A stretch of 52,483 nt of DNA, taken from the NCBI GenBank assembly GCA_948444845.1, contig CAOJVB010000008.1, forward strand, positions 1-52,483. The letters run 5' to 3'. Within the stretch, counting starts at the first letter, position 1, and every line of letters starts with the position of its first letter. The notes beneath the pieces are model-generated. The model searched no databases. It was not told where the DNA came from and saw nothing but the letters and a program-made list of their open reading frames with translations. The DNA comes from an uncultured Clostridiaceae bacterium. Lineage in GTDB: Bacteria > Bacillota > Clostridia > TANB77 > CAG-508. Positions 27,478-36,407 of the stretch are shown piece by piece. A program made the translations under genes and the position numbers.

Positions 27478-28461
27478 ATGGAATTTCAAGTAAAAGTATT
27501 GATATTAACATTCATTATTACAGTAGTAATATCTTTTATCATTATACCAATACTAAAAAAATTAAAAGTAGGTCAAATAGAAAGAGAAGATGGACCACAA
27601 AGTCACTTGAAAAAACAAGGAACACCAACGATGGGTGGAATTATTATAATAATTAGTATAATAATAGTATGTGCATTTTTATTTTTCTATTATACTAAAA
27701 TGAGGAAGGAACCAACAATTGCAAAAAATATATTACCATTATTATTTGCAAGTATAGGGTTTGGAATAATAGGTTTTGTAGATGACTTCAAAAAATTAGT
27801 ATTAAAAAATACAAAAGGATTAAAGCCATCAGCTAAAATGATAGGTCTTTTAATAATAGCAGTAGCATATGCATTGTTTCTAACTAATATATTAAATATA
27901 GGAACAGACATATATATACCATTTGTACATAAAAGTATAACATTGCCTATATGGTTATATATTCCATTTGCAATATTTGTAATGTTAGCTACTACTAATG
28001 CAATTAATTTAACAGATGGAATAGATGGTTTATCTAGTAGTGTAACAACAATAATACTTACATGTTTAACAGTTATAGGAATTATATTTAATATAAAAGA
28101 AGTAACATTATTCGGAAGTACCTTATCTGGGGCATGCTTAGGGTTTTTACTATTCAATTTATACCCAGCAAAAGTAATTATGGGAGATACAGGGTCACTT
28201 TGCTTAGGTGGAGCAGTAGCTGCAATAGCTTTATACTTAAAAATGCCACTATTACTTTTAATAATAGCAATTATACCAATATTAGAAACTTTATCAGTAA
28301 TGATACAAGTAGCCCATTTCAAAAGAACAGGAAACAGAATATTTAAAATGGCACCATTACATCATCACTTTGAATTAACAGGCTGGAAAGAAAATAAAGT
28401 AGTATCAATATTTAGTATAGTAACGTTAGTAGCATGCATAATAGGAATATTTGCAATTTAA
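27478..28461 (+). CDS. mraY: Phospho-N-acetylmuramoyl-pentapeptide-transferase
   Basis: MraY transfers phospho-MurNAc-pentapeptide to undecaprenyl phosphate, forming lipid I in the membrane. It has 327 aa with about ten helices. Family motifs are the DGPQSHLKKQGTPTMGG region (about 34-50), the Asp pair in GFVDDFKK (about 101), NAINLTDGIDGL (about 175) and KMAPLHHHFELTGWKE (about 290). CAGGAGG precedes the ATG. Confidence 0.97.
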   Translation: MEFQVKVLILTFIITVVISFIIIPILKKLKVGQIEREDGPQSHLKKQGTPTMGGIIIIISIIIVCAFLFFYYTKMRKEPTIAKNILPLLFASIGFGIIGFVDDFKKLVLKNTKGLKPSAKMIGLLIIAVAYALFLTNILNIGTDIYIPFVHKSITLPIWLYIPFAIFVMLATTNAINLTDGIDGLSSSVTTIILTCLTVIGIIFNIKEVTLFGSTLSGACLGFLLFNLYPAKVIMGDTGSLCLGGAVAAIALYLKMPLLLLIIAIIPILETLSVMIQVAHFKRTGNRIFKMAPLHHHFELTGWKENKVVSIFSIVTLVACIIGIFAI

Positions 28462-28605
28462 ACACATACAGTTATTATACAAATTCTAATTTTTACTATT
28501 TTTTAATATACTAGGAAAGCAAGTATTTTAAGCTAAAGTGTAGGGGTACCGTTTACTAAAATCTCTCTTTGCTAATGACACCACTGTGCCCTTTGCTTTT
28601 TAGTG
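28462..28605. repeat. Repeat-filled mraY-ftsW gap
   Basis: A diverged copy of the dnaB-flanking repeat comes first (ACAAATTCTAATTTTTACTA at about 28478). It is followed by AGTGTAGGGGTACCG with a partner ACACCACTGTGCCC. This is the usual position of murD, which is missing. Confidence 0.55.
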
Positions 28606-28647
28606 AAAGAGTATAGAACTTTTTAAATTATAAAAGGAGAAATGATA

Positions 28648-29800
28648 ATGCCTACTAAAGGTAAAGATAAAGAAAAATTAAATAAAAAACCATTAGATTT
28701 TATATTGTGTATAGTCATATTTCTATTACTTGCATTAGGAATTGTTATGGTGCTATCAGCAAGTGCACCTTCGTCACTATCAAAGTTTCGGTAATAGCTA
28801 CTATTATGTTTTTAGGCAAATAATATTTGCAGTAATTGGAATAGTTTTAATGTTTATAATATCTAAAATTGATTATAGAATTTATAAAAGGTTTTATAAA
28901 TTAGCATACATATTTTCCATAATAATGTTGTCATTAGTAATAATGCCAGTAATAGGGTCAGGAGCAAAAGGTGCGACAAGGTGGTTAGACTTTGGTTTTA
29001 TTAGATTTCAACCATCAGAAATAGCTAAAATAGGTCTTATAATATTTTATGCAGGTTATCTTTCAGAACATAGAACAGAACTTAACTCTTTTAAAAAAGG
29101 ATTTATAAAGCCTTTACTATTTATGGTTCCACCAGTAGTAATACTATTCTTTCTGCAAGATCATTTAAGTGCTGCAATAATAATGGTAGCTATAACTAGT
29201 ATTATGATGCTAATGGCAGGAACTAGATTAAAATACTTTTTGACAGCAGGTTTATCGGCAGGAGTATTAGGTGCAATAGGAATGTTTGCACTAGCACAAA
29301 AAACAGGTAAGGGAGATTTCCGTTTAGCAAGAATTTTAACTTTTTTAGACCCATGGCAAGACCCAACAGGAGATGGATGGCAAGTAATTCAAGGTTTATA
29401 TGCAATAGGTTCTGGAGGGGTATTTGGTGTAGGTTTAGGTGAAAGTAAGCAGAAATATTTATATATACCCGAGCCTCATAATGACTTTATATTTGCAATA
29501 TTGGCAGAAGAACTAGGTTTTATTGGTTGTATAGCAGTAATAGCACTATTTGCAATATTCATTTGGAGAGGTGTGATAGTTGCAATGAAAGCAAAAGATT
29601 GCTTTGGTAGTTTAGTAGCAGTAGGAATAACTTCATTAATAGGAGTTCAAGCAATAATGAATATAGCAGTTGTTACATCATCAATGCCAGCTACAGGTAT
29701 ATCACTACCATTTTTTAGCTATGGAGGAACATCACTAGTAATATTACTATGTAGTGTTGGGATATTGCTTAATATATCACGTTCGATTTCTAAAGTTTAA
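28648..29800 (+). CDS. ftsW: Septal peptidoglycan glycosyltransferase FtsW (needs a +1 shift)
   Basis: This is a SEDS-family lipid II polymerase for cell division. The ATG at 28648 is chosen with AAAAGGAGA upstream (8-base spacing). The first 47 codons give a cytoplasmic lysine-rich tail and helix 1 (LLLALGIVMVLSASAPSSLS). Zero-frame translation then ends at KF-CGG-TAA (28789). Skipping the C continues GNSYYYVFRQIIFAVIGIVL and the complete SEDS core: ATRWLDFGFIRFQPSEIAKI, DPWQDPTGDGWQVIQ, HNDFIFAILAEELGFIG and TGISLPFFSYGGTSL. The restored length is 383 aa, normal for FtsW. The gene lies between mraY and murG. Confidence 0.93.
28789..28791 (+). other. CGG +1 frameshift site in ftsW
   Basis: The context is AAG TTT C|GGT AAT AGC TAC TAT. 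In the zero frame CGG is followed at once by TAA TAG, so translation without the shift stops after the first helix. Confidence 0.8.
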
Positions 29801-30050
29801 AAACGTATAGGGGCGAGCAGTGCTCGTCTGTGTCGCGAAGCCACCAGTGTTCTAGTATAGGAAAAATCGAATTAAAAATGTAGGGGCTTTATCGGGAAGG
29901 AATACCTATGAGAAATACCGAATAAAGCCCTAAAAAATTATTAAATTAATATTTAGGTGGCAGATGTTTTTAGTATATTTATGTTTCAAAGAAAATACAT
30001 AATGAAGAATGAATAGTGAATAATGAATGATGAATAATTTTTTTGAGAGG
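29801..30050. repeat. Repeat-filled ftsW-murG gap
   Basis: ATAGGGGCGAGCAGTGCTCG with GTCGCGAAGCCACC lies at about 29807. ATGTAGGGGCTTTATCGGG is matched by CCGAATAAAGCCC at about 29918. An (AATGAATAGTG)-like degenerate array lies at 30000-30038. No gene is seen. Confidence 0.6.
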
Positions 30051-30058
30051 AGAAAAAT

Positions 30059-31174
30059 ATGAAGGTAATTATTGCGGCAGCTGGTACAGGAGGGCACATT
30101 AACCCTGGGATAGCGATAGCAAATAAAATAAAATTTGAAGAGCCAGGTTCTAAAATAATATTTATAGGAACAACAAGAGGGTTAGAAAATGACTTAGTTC
30201 CTAGAGCAGGATATGAATTAAAAACAATACAAGCTTATGGACTAAGTAAAAAGCTTTCATTTCAAAATATTGCAAAATTATATAAAACTCTTAAAGGTTA
30301 TGGGGAAGCAAAGAAAATTATAAAAGAATTTAATCCAGATATTGTAATAGGAACAGGTGGATATATTTGTGGAGCAACAATTACTGCTGCTAACAAATTA
30401 CATATACCAACTATTCTCCATGAAAGTAATGCATTCCCTGGAAAAGCAGTAACAATGCTTTCTAAGAAAACAGACTGTATATTAGTTTCATTTGAAGAAG
30501 CAAAGAATAGAATAAAAAATGCAAATAAAATAGTACATACAGGAACTCCAACAAAAATAAAAAAACATGAATATGAGGAAAAACAAAAAGAAGAAATAAA
30601 GAAAAAGTTAGGACTAAAAACAAATATACCAACAGTTTTAGTATTTGGAGGAAGTCAAGGCGCACAAGCAATAAATGAAGCTATAATACAAATAGCCAAT
30701 AAAAACTTAAATAAAAATTATCAAATAATGTGGGCAACAGGACCAGAGCAATATCAAATAATAAAAGAACAATTTGAAGAAATAAAACTAAATATAAACA
30801 ATATAAAAAATATGAAAATAGTACCATATATTTACAATATGGAAGAAGTTATGAATATTTCTGATGTAATAGTTGCAAGAAGCGGAGCAATGACAATAAC
30901 AGAAATTTCAAACTTAGGCAAACCATCTATATTAGTACCACTTCCAAATGTAAGTAATGACCATCAATTATATAATGCAAAAGTATTAGAAAATGTAGGA
31001 GCTGCAAAAATAATATTAAATAAAGACTTAAAATGTGAAAAACTAGACATAGAAATACAAAATATAGTTAATTATCCACAAGTAATAAATAAAATGGGGA
31101 AAAGTGCAGGGAAAATTGCATCAAATGATGCGATAGACAGAATATATGAAGAAATAAAGAAATTAACAAAATAA
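30059..31174 (+). CDS. murG: UDP-GlcNAc:lipid I N-acetylglucosaminyltransferase
   Basis: MurG makes lipid II by adding GlcNAc to lipid I at the inner membrane face. It has 371 aa and GT-B fold. Signatures are the N-terminal AAGTGGHINPGIAIA (residues 6-20), GTGGYICGATITAA (about 99), HESNAFPGKA (about 121) and VFGGSQGAQAINEA (about 198). The UDP-binding site is ARSGAMTITEISNLGKPSIL (about 279). GAGAGGAG precedes the ATG. It is the last gene of the murein cluster here. Confidence 0.96.
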   Translation: MKVIIAAAGTGGHINPGIAIANKIKFEEPGSKIIFIGTTRGLENDLVPRAGYELKTIQAYGLSKKLSFQNIAKLYKTLKGYGEAKKIIKEFNPDIVIGTGGYICGATITAANKLHIPTILHESNAFPGKAVTMLSKKTDCILVSFEEAKNRIKNANKIVHTGTPTKIKKHEYEEKQKEEIKKKLGLKTNIPTVLVFGGSQGAQAINEAIIQIANKNLNKNYQIMWATGPEQYQIIKEQFEEIKLNINNIKNMKIVPYIYNMEEVMNISDVIVARSGAMTITEISNLGKPSILVPLPNVSNDHQLYNAKVLENVGAAKIILNKDLKCEKLDIEIQNIVNYPQVINKMGKSAGKIASNDAIDRIYEEIKKLTK

Positions 31175-31200
31175 CAAAAGTGGCGAAGCCACTTTTGTTA
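31173..31200. terminator. Palindromic terminator
   Basis: AACAAAAGTGGC and GCCACTTTTGTT form a perfect hairpin with no long loop, between convergent genes. GTGGCGAAGCCAC is the same word found inside the GTAGGGGCG repeats. Confidence 0.75.
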
Positions 31201-31201
31201 T

Positions 31202-32305
31202 TTAAATTACTACTTCACTTTTATAAAACTCATTTCTCTTCCGTTTATTACCAATAAGTGCACGTATTTTAGTAAATAAAATTTGAACAATACTTCTATT
31301 ATAAGGAACCATAGCAAGTTCTGTATTTTCTAAAGCAGCATATTTTTCATCTAATTTAGTCATTATATTTATATAGTAATCATTAAAGAAAGAATAATTA
31401 TCAGTTACACCAATTAAATCTTTATAATTATATAATTTTCTTCTATAGTCTTCAATTTCCTGTGCAGAATATACATTAGCTAAACTATTATTAAAATAGG
31501 AAGTTAAAATAAGCTCTTGCGTTTCAAAAAATATTTTTTGAATTCTATTCTTATAATTACCTATTTTAGTAGAAGCAGAAGCTATGAATCTATCAGATAA
31601 TACTTCTTTTTCAAACTTAGAAGAAAGAGAAACTATTTTTTCTTCTAAATTTAATATTTTATCTAAGTTACTTTGAACTTTATAAAAATTATCTTTTCCA
31701 CATATGTTTATAAAAGATTTAGCAAATTTAGAATTGCTATTAAAAGTACTATCAAATAAAACATTTTCACCAGTAACATAAGCCATTTGACTAACTAAAG
31801 TGCATATAATAGGGTAACAATTTGGAGTATTTGTTAAAAGTTCAATATCATAATATTTAACAACTTCTTTTTCATTTTTTAGTGCTTTTGCAGTAATTAA
31901 TTGTACAGAAGCTTCATTTAAAGCCATTCCCTTAACCCTTAGACCTGTAAAATCACATAAACCTAATTTATAAAGAACATTTTTCTTATCTTTTACTTCT
32001 TGATAAAAATGAATAAACTCATGTACAGCATATTTTTGCATATCTTCTATAGAAAGTTTATTTCTAAAATATATGCTAGAATTTTTATAAAAATAGCTTG
32101 CTTCACCCATACTGCTAGGAATATCTGCTATATACATAGGTATATTAGAAATTTTTATAAATAATTTATTATAATTAAAACCATAAAAAGGAAAAGCACA
32201 AATTAACTTTTCAGCAACATATTTAGCAATTAAAGTTACTGTAAGAGTATCTAATTGTTTAATAACCAAAATACCATCCTTTTTTAAGTCTTTTTCAACA
32301 TTCAT
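31202..32305 (-). CDS. Putative zinc-metallopeptidase-like protein (HExxH)
   Basis: This 367-residue protein belongs to no family I can name. It carries HEFIHFYQE (HExxH at residues 95-99) followed about 32 residues later by LNEASVQL (Glu131). That arrangement is consistent with a gluzincin-like zinc site. No signal peptide or membrane segment is obvious, so it would act in the cytoplasm. The C-terminal half is helical and lysine-rich, ending RALIGNKRKRNEFYK. AAAGGAG precedes the ATG. One in-frame CGG lies at 31241-31243, where either frame ends within about 15 codons. Catalysis is inference from the motif only. Confidence 0.6.
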   Translation of the reverse strand: MNVEKDLKKDGILVIKQLDTLTVTLIAKYVAEKLICAFPFYGFNYNKLFIKISNIPMYIADIPSSMGEASYFYKNSSIYFRNKLSIEDMQKYAVHEFIHFYQEVKDKKNVLYKLGLCDFTGLRVKGMALNEASVQLITAKALKNEKEVVKYYDIELLTNTPNCYPIICTLVSQMAYVTGENVLFDSTFNSNSKFAKSFINICGKDNFYKVQSNLDKILNLEEKIVSLSSKFEKEVLSDRFIASASTKIGNYKNRIQKIFFETQELILTSYFNNSLANVYSAQEIEDYRRKLYNYKDLIGVTDNYSFFNDYYINIMTKLDEKYAALENTELAMVPYNRSIVQILFTKIRALIGNKRKRNEFYKSEVVI

Positions 32306-32615
32306 TCAAACTTTCTCCTTTGTAGGGGCGAACATAGCTCGTCCAAGTAATGAAATTCATTTATTTCTAATACATTATACAATATAATAAGTAAATTAGA
32401 GTTACAGGAGTGTTAAAGTTTTATTACATTTTGATTACCGAAAATAAAAAAGGTTAATAGTACAGTTTAAAAGTAAATATATTTGCAATAAAAAGACTTA
32501 TGAAAATTATGTTTGTTTTCAAGCCTATAAATGTTAATATTTTTTCTATATTGCTATATAAACTAAAAACAGATATTTACATTAAAAAAATAAAACACTT
32601 AAATGTAGAAAAATG
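32306..32615. other. Intergenic region with one GTAGGGGCG half-unit
   Basis: TGTAGGGGCGAACATAGCTC at 32321-32340 is a short member of the dispersed family. The rest is AT-rich and shows no gene. Confidence 0.5.
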
Positions 32616-32644
32616 TTGTTAAAAGGTTTTATTTGTGATATAAA
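32616..32644 (+). promoter_or_regulatory. Promoter of the hsd operon
   Basis: TTGTTA, a 17-base spacer and TATAAA lie 37 bases before the hsdM start. Confidence 0.5.
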
Positions 32645-32680
32645 ATATAATAGAAAAAATATAAATATTGGGGGCAAATA

Positions 32681-35242
32681 ATGAATAAACAACAATTAGC
32701 ATCAAAAATTTGGGCATCAGCAAATAAAATGCGTTCTAAAATAGAAGCAAATGAATACAAAGATTACATCCTTGGTTTTATTTTTTATAAATTTTTATCA
32801 GATAAGGAAATTAATTACTTAAAAAAAGAATTCTATACTGATGACGAAATAGAAGAACTAACTGAAGAAAATGAAGATGATGCAAATTTATGTAAGCAAA
32901 ATTTAGGATACTTTATAGCTTATAATGATTTGTTTTCTACTTGGTTAAACATGGGAAGTGAATTTAACGTAACTAATGTTAGAGAAGCTTTAATAAGGTT
33001 TGAAAAAAACATTGATGAAAACCACGAAAGAGTATTTTCAGGAATATTTGATACTCTTCAGACAGGTCTTTCTAAACTAGGGGATAATACCAAATCACAA
33101 ACTAAATCTATAAAAGACTTAATAAAACTAATTCGAGATATACCAATGGATGGCAAACAAGATTATGACGTATTAGGTTTTGTTTATGAATACCTAATAA
33201 GTAATTTTGCTGCAAATGCTGGAAAAAAAGCAGGCGAATTCTATACACCACATGAGGTATCATTTTTGATGTCAGAAATTGTTGCAAATCATTTAAAAGA
33301 TAGAGAAAAAATAGCTATATATGACCCAACTTCAGGTTCAGGTTCACTCCTTATAAATATTGGTAAATCAGCTTCAAAATACATTAAAGATGATAATAAA
33401 ATTATTTATTATGCACAAGAACTAAAACAAAATACTTACAACTTAACAAGAATGAATTTAATTATGAGAGGAATAATTCCCGCTAATATTTTCACTAGAA
33501 ACGGAGACACATTAGAAGATGACTGGCCTTATTTTGATGAGTTTAATCCAGAAGGAACATATAGAAATCAACAAGTAGATGCAGTAGTTTCAAATCCACC
33601 ATATTCTCAAAATTGGGATTCAACAGATAAAGAAGCAGAACCTAGATATAGAGACTATGGACTAGCACCAAAGTCAAAAGCAGATTATGCATTTTTATTA
33701 CATGACTTATATCATGTAGACAAACGTGGAATTATGATGATAGTTCTTCCACATGGAGTGCTATTTAGAGGTGGAGAAGAAGGAGAAATAAGAAAAAAAC
33801 TTATAGAGAGAAATAACATAGATACTATAATAGGGCTTCCATCAAACATTTTCTTTGGTACAGGAATACCAACAATTATTATGATATTAAAGAAAGAAAG
33901 GGAAAATTCAGATATACAAATAATAGATGCATCAAAAGGTTTTATGAAAGAAGGAAAAAACAATAAATTAAGAGCATGTGACATAAAGAAAATAATAGAT
34001 GCAGTAATAAATAGGGAGAATATTCCTAAATTTTCAAGAATTGTAACAAGGGAGGAAATAAGAGAAAACGGATATAACCTAAATATTCCAAGATATGTTG
34101 ATTCATCAGAAGAAACAGAAAGTTTTGATATATATGCATCAATGTTTGGAGGAGTTCCAGAAACAGAAATAAACAAATATGAAGAAATTTGGGGGGCATT
34201 TCCAAAATTAAAAAATAATATATTTAGAAAAGTAAATGAAAATTATTTTGAACCAAAAGTAGAAGACATAAAAGATATTATTAATAATGATAAAGATATT
34301 AAAAATTTAAAAGAAATATTCAGAAAGTCATTTAGTAATTTTGAACAATACTTAAAAGATAATTTAGTATATAAACCAGAGCAAATAGACATTGATAGCG
34401 AGGAAAAAGTATTAACAGACATAATGTTTGAAGAGCTTAAAAAGTATAGTTTAATTGACAAATATAAAGCATATGAAATACTAGATGATAATTGGAATAT
34501 AATATCAGGAGATTTAGAAATAATTCAAAAAGAAGGAATAAATAGTGTAAGAAAAGTTGACCCTAATATGATATTAAGGAATAATGAAACTGAAGTACAA
34601 GATGGCTGGAAAGGTCGTATAATTCCATTTGAGTTAATACAAAAATGTAAATTACAAGATAGCTTAAAAGAGATAGAAGAAGAGCAAAATAGATTAAATA
34701 CAATTTCATCTGAATATGAAGGTATATTAGATGAAATTCCAGAAGAAGATAAACAAAGTATAACAAATGAAAAAGGTGACAAAATTGATTTTAAAAGTGT
34801 TACAAATAAAGTAAAAGAATATAAGGCAAATAGAATAAAAATTGCAAAAGGATCAATGGAGGAGAAAATTGTAAAATTAGATAAATTACATGATGAAGAA
34901 AAGAAAGTAAATAAAACACTAAGAGAAAAGAAAATAAAATTACAAAATGACTCAAAAAAAGCTATAGAGAACTTATCAAATGAAGAAATATATGAAATGC
35001 TAAACGAAAAATGGGTAAAAGGATTAATAGAAAATATTAACAAACTACCCGAGGAAGTAATAGCTGAATTTACTAAAGGAATTGAAAAAACTATAACAAA
35101 ATATGATACAACGCTAATTGATTTAGAAAATGAAATAAAAGGCTCTGAAAAAGAACTATCTACAATGATTAATGAATTAACAGGAAACGAGTTTGATATA
35201 CAAGGGCTTAACGAACTAAAACTATTATTGGGAGGTAATTAA
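32681..35242 (+). CDS. hsdM: Type I restriction-modification DNA methyltransferase subunit
   Basis: HsdM is the N6-adenine methyltransferase subunit of a type I system. The N-terminal HsdM_N domain starts KIWASANKMRSKIEANEYKD. The AdoMet motif is DPTSGSGSLLINIG (about 214) and the catalytic motif NPPYSQNW (about 304). KAGEFYTPHEV is also typical. At 853 aa it is much longer than a classical HsdM of about 500. The extra C-terminal half (about 480-850) is charged and coiled-coil rich (LQDSLKEIEEEQNRLNTISS), as in some Firmicutes systems. The gene is followed by hsdS after 1 base. Confidence 0.95.
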   Translation: MNKQQLASKIWASANKMRSKIEANEYKDYILGFIFYKFLSDKEINYLKKEFYTDDEIEELTEENEDDANLCKQNLGYFIAYNDLFSTWLNMGSEFNVTNVREALIRFEKNIDENHERVFSGIFDTLQTGLSKLGDNTKSQTKSIKDLIKLIRDIPMDGKQDYDVLGFVYEYLISNFAANAGKKAGEFYTPHEVSFLMSEIVANHLKDREKIAIYDPTSGSGSLLINIGKSASKYIKDDNKIIYYAQELKQNTYNLTRMNLIMRGIIPANIFTRNGDTLEDDWPYFDEFNPEGTYRNQQVDAVVSNPPYSQNWDSTDKEAEPRYRDYGLAPKSKADYAFLLHDLYHVDKRGIMMIVLPHGVLFRGGEEGEIRKKLIERNNIDTIIGLPSNIFFGTGIPTIIMILKKERENSDIQIIDASKGFMKEGKNNKLRACDIKKIIDAVINRENIPKFSRIVTREEIRENGYNLNIPRYVDSSEETESFDIYASMFGGVPETEINKYEEIWGAFPKLKNNIFRKVNENYFEPKVEDIKDIINNDKDIKNLKEIFRKSFSNFEQYLKDNLVYKPEQIDIDSEEKVLTDIMFEELKKYSLIDKYKAYEILDDNWNIISGDLEIIQKEGINSVRKVDPNMILRNNETEVQDGWKGRIIPFELIQKCKLQDSLKEIEEEQNRLNTISSEYEGILDEIPEEDKQSITNEKGDKIDFKSVTNKVKEYKANRIKIAKGSMEEKIVKLDKLHDEEKKVNKTLREKKIKLQNDSKKAIENLSNEEIYEMLNEKWVKGLIENINKLPEEVIAEFTKGIEKTITKYDTTLIDLENEIKGSEKELSTMINELTGNEFDIQGLNELKLLLGGN

Positions 35243-35243
35243 C

Positions 35244-36392
35244 TTGGAAGAAAAAAAGAATATTCCTCAGATAAGATTTAAAGGATTTACAGAAAAGTGG
35301 GAAGAGCATAAGTTATTTGACATTGCAAGTTATAGGAATGGAAAAGCTCATGAGAATGATATTGACAAAGAAGGAAAATATGTTGTAGTTAACTCAAAAT
35401 TTGTTTCAACAAATGGAAAAATACGTAAATTTTCAAATAAACAAAATGAACCATTGTTAGAAAATGAAATTGCTTTTGTATTAAGCGATGTTCCTAATGG
35501 AAAAGCCTTAGCTAGAACATTTATAGTTGATAAATCCAATAAATATACATTAAATCAACGTATTGCAGGAATTACTCCTAATAAAGATATAAACCCTTAT
35601 TATCTTTATATATTAATGAATAGGAATAAATATTTTTTACAATTTGATGATGGAGTAAAACAAACTAATTTATCTATGGAGGATATGGAAGAGTTTAAGG
35701 AGTACTATCCTAAAAAAAATGAACAAGACAAAATAGGGGAAATATTTAAAAAAATAGATAGTACTATTACTCTTTACCAAAACAAACATAACAAATTAAC
35801 TAATTTTAAAGAAGCATTATTACAGAAAATGTTCCCTAAAAATGGAAAAAATATTCCAGAAATTAGATTCAAAGAATTTACTAAAGCTTGGGAACAACGT
35901 ACATTTGAAGAAATATTCAATTACGAAAGACCTGACAAATATATTGTTAAATGTGACAATTATAATGAAAACAGTAAAATACCAGTATTAACAGCAAATA
36001 AAGCATTTATATTAGGGTATACTGATGAAACAAATACATATGAAAGCGAAAGTATTATTTTTGATGATTTTACATTAGACAGTAAGTTTGTAGATTTTCC
36101 TTATATGGTAAAATCATCAGCAATTAAAATACTAACACTCAAAAATAGAAACACTGATAATTTACGATTTAATTATGAATTACTAAATTCAACTAAATTT
36201 GAGGTGTTAGGGCATGCTCGTCATTATATTTCAGTAGTACAAGCTAAAGAGGTTTATACTACAAATAAAGCTGAACAAAATAAAATAGCATTAATACTCG
36301 CTAAAATAGACAAGCTTATTAAACTTTATGAAAATAAAATAGAAAAATTAGAAAATATAAAAAAATCGTTATTAGAGAAAATGTTCGTATAG
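35244..36392 (+). CDS. hsdS: Type I restriction-modification specificity subunit
   Basis: HsdS determines the bipartite DNA target through two recognition domains. A TTG start with TGGGAGG 8 bases upstream is the best choice. Domain 1 starts NIPQIRFKGFTEKWEEHKLF and domain 2 NIPEIRFKEFTKAWEQRTFE, showing the internal duplication. Each is followed by a conserved helix (EIFKKIDSTITLYQNKHNKL and LAKIDKLIKLYENKIEKLEN). At 382 aa it is complete. No second hsdS, inverted duplicate or recombinase is nearby, so phase variation of specificity is not indicated. Confidence 0.95.
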   Translation: MEEKKNIPQIRFKGFTEKWEEHKLFDIASYRNGKAHENDIDKEGKYVVVNSKFVSTNGKIRKFSNKQNEPLLENEIAFVLSDVPNGKALARTFIVDKSNKYTLNQRIAGITPNKDINPYYLYILMNRNKYFLQFDDGVKQTNLSMEDMEEFKEYYPKKNEQDKIGEIFKKIDSTITLYQNKHNKLTNFKEALLQKMFPKNGKNIPEIRFKEFTKAWEQRTFEEIFNYERPDKYIVKCDNYNENSKIPVLTANKAFILGYTDETNTYESESIIFDDFTLDSKFVDFPYMVKSSAIKILTLKNRNTDNLRFNYELLNSTKFEVLGHARHYISVVQAKEVYTTNKAEQNKIALILAKIDKLIKLYENKIEKLENIKKSLLEKMFV

Positions 36393-36407
36393 AAAGGAAA
36401 AAAATAA

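Noticed and set aside
35244..36392. Phase-variable type I specificity locus
   Set aside because: Only one hsdS, no inverted duplicate segments and no recombinase nearby.
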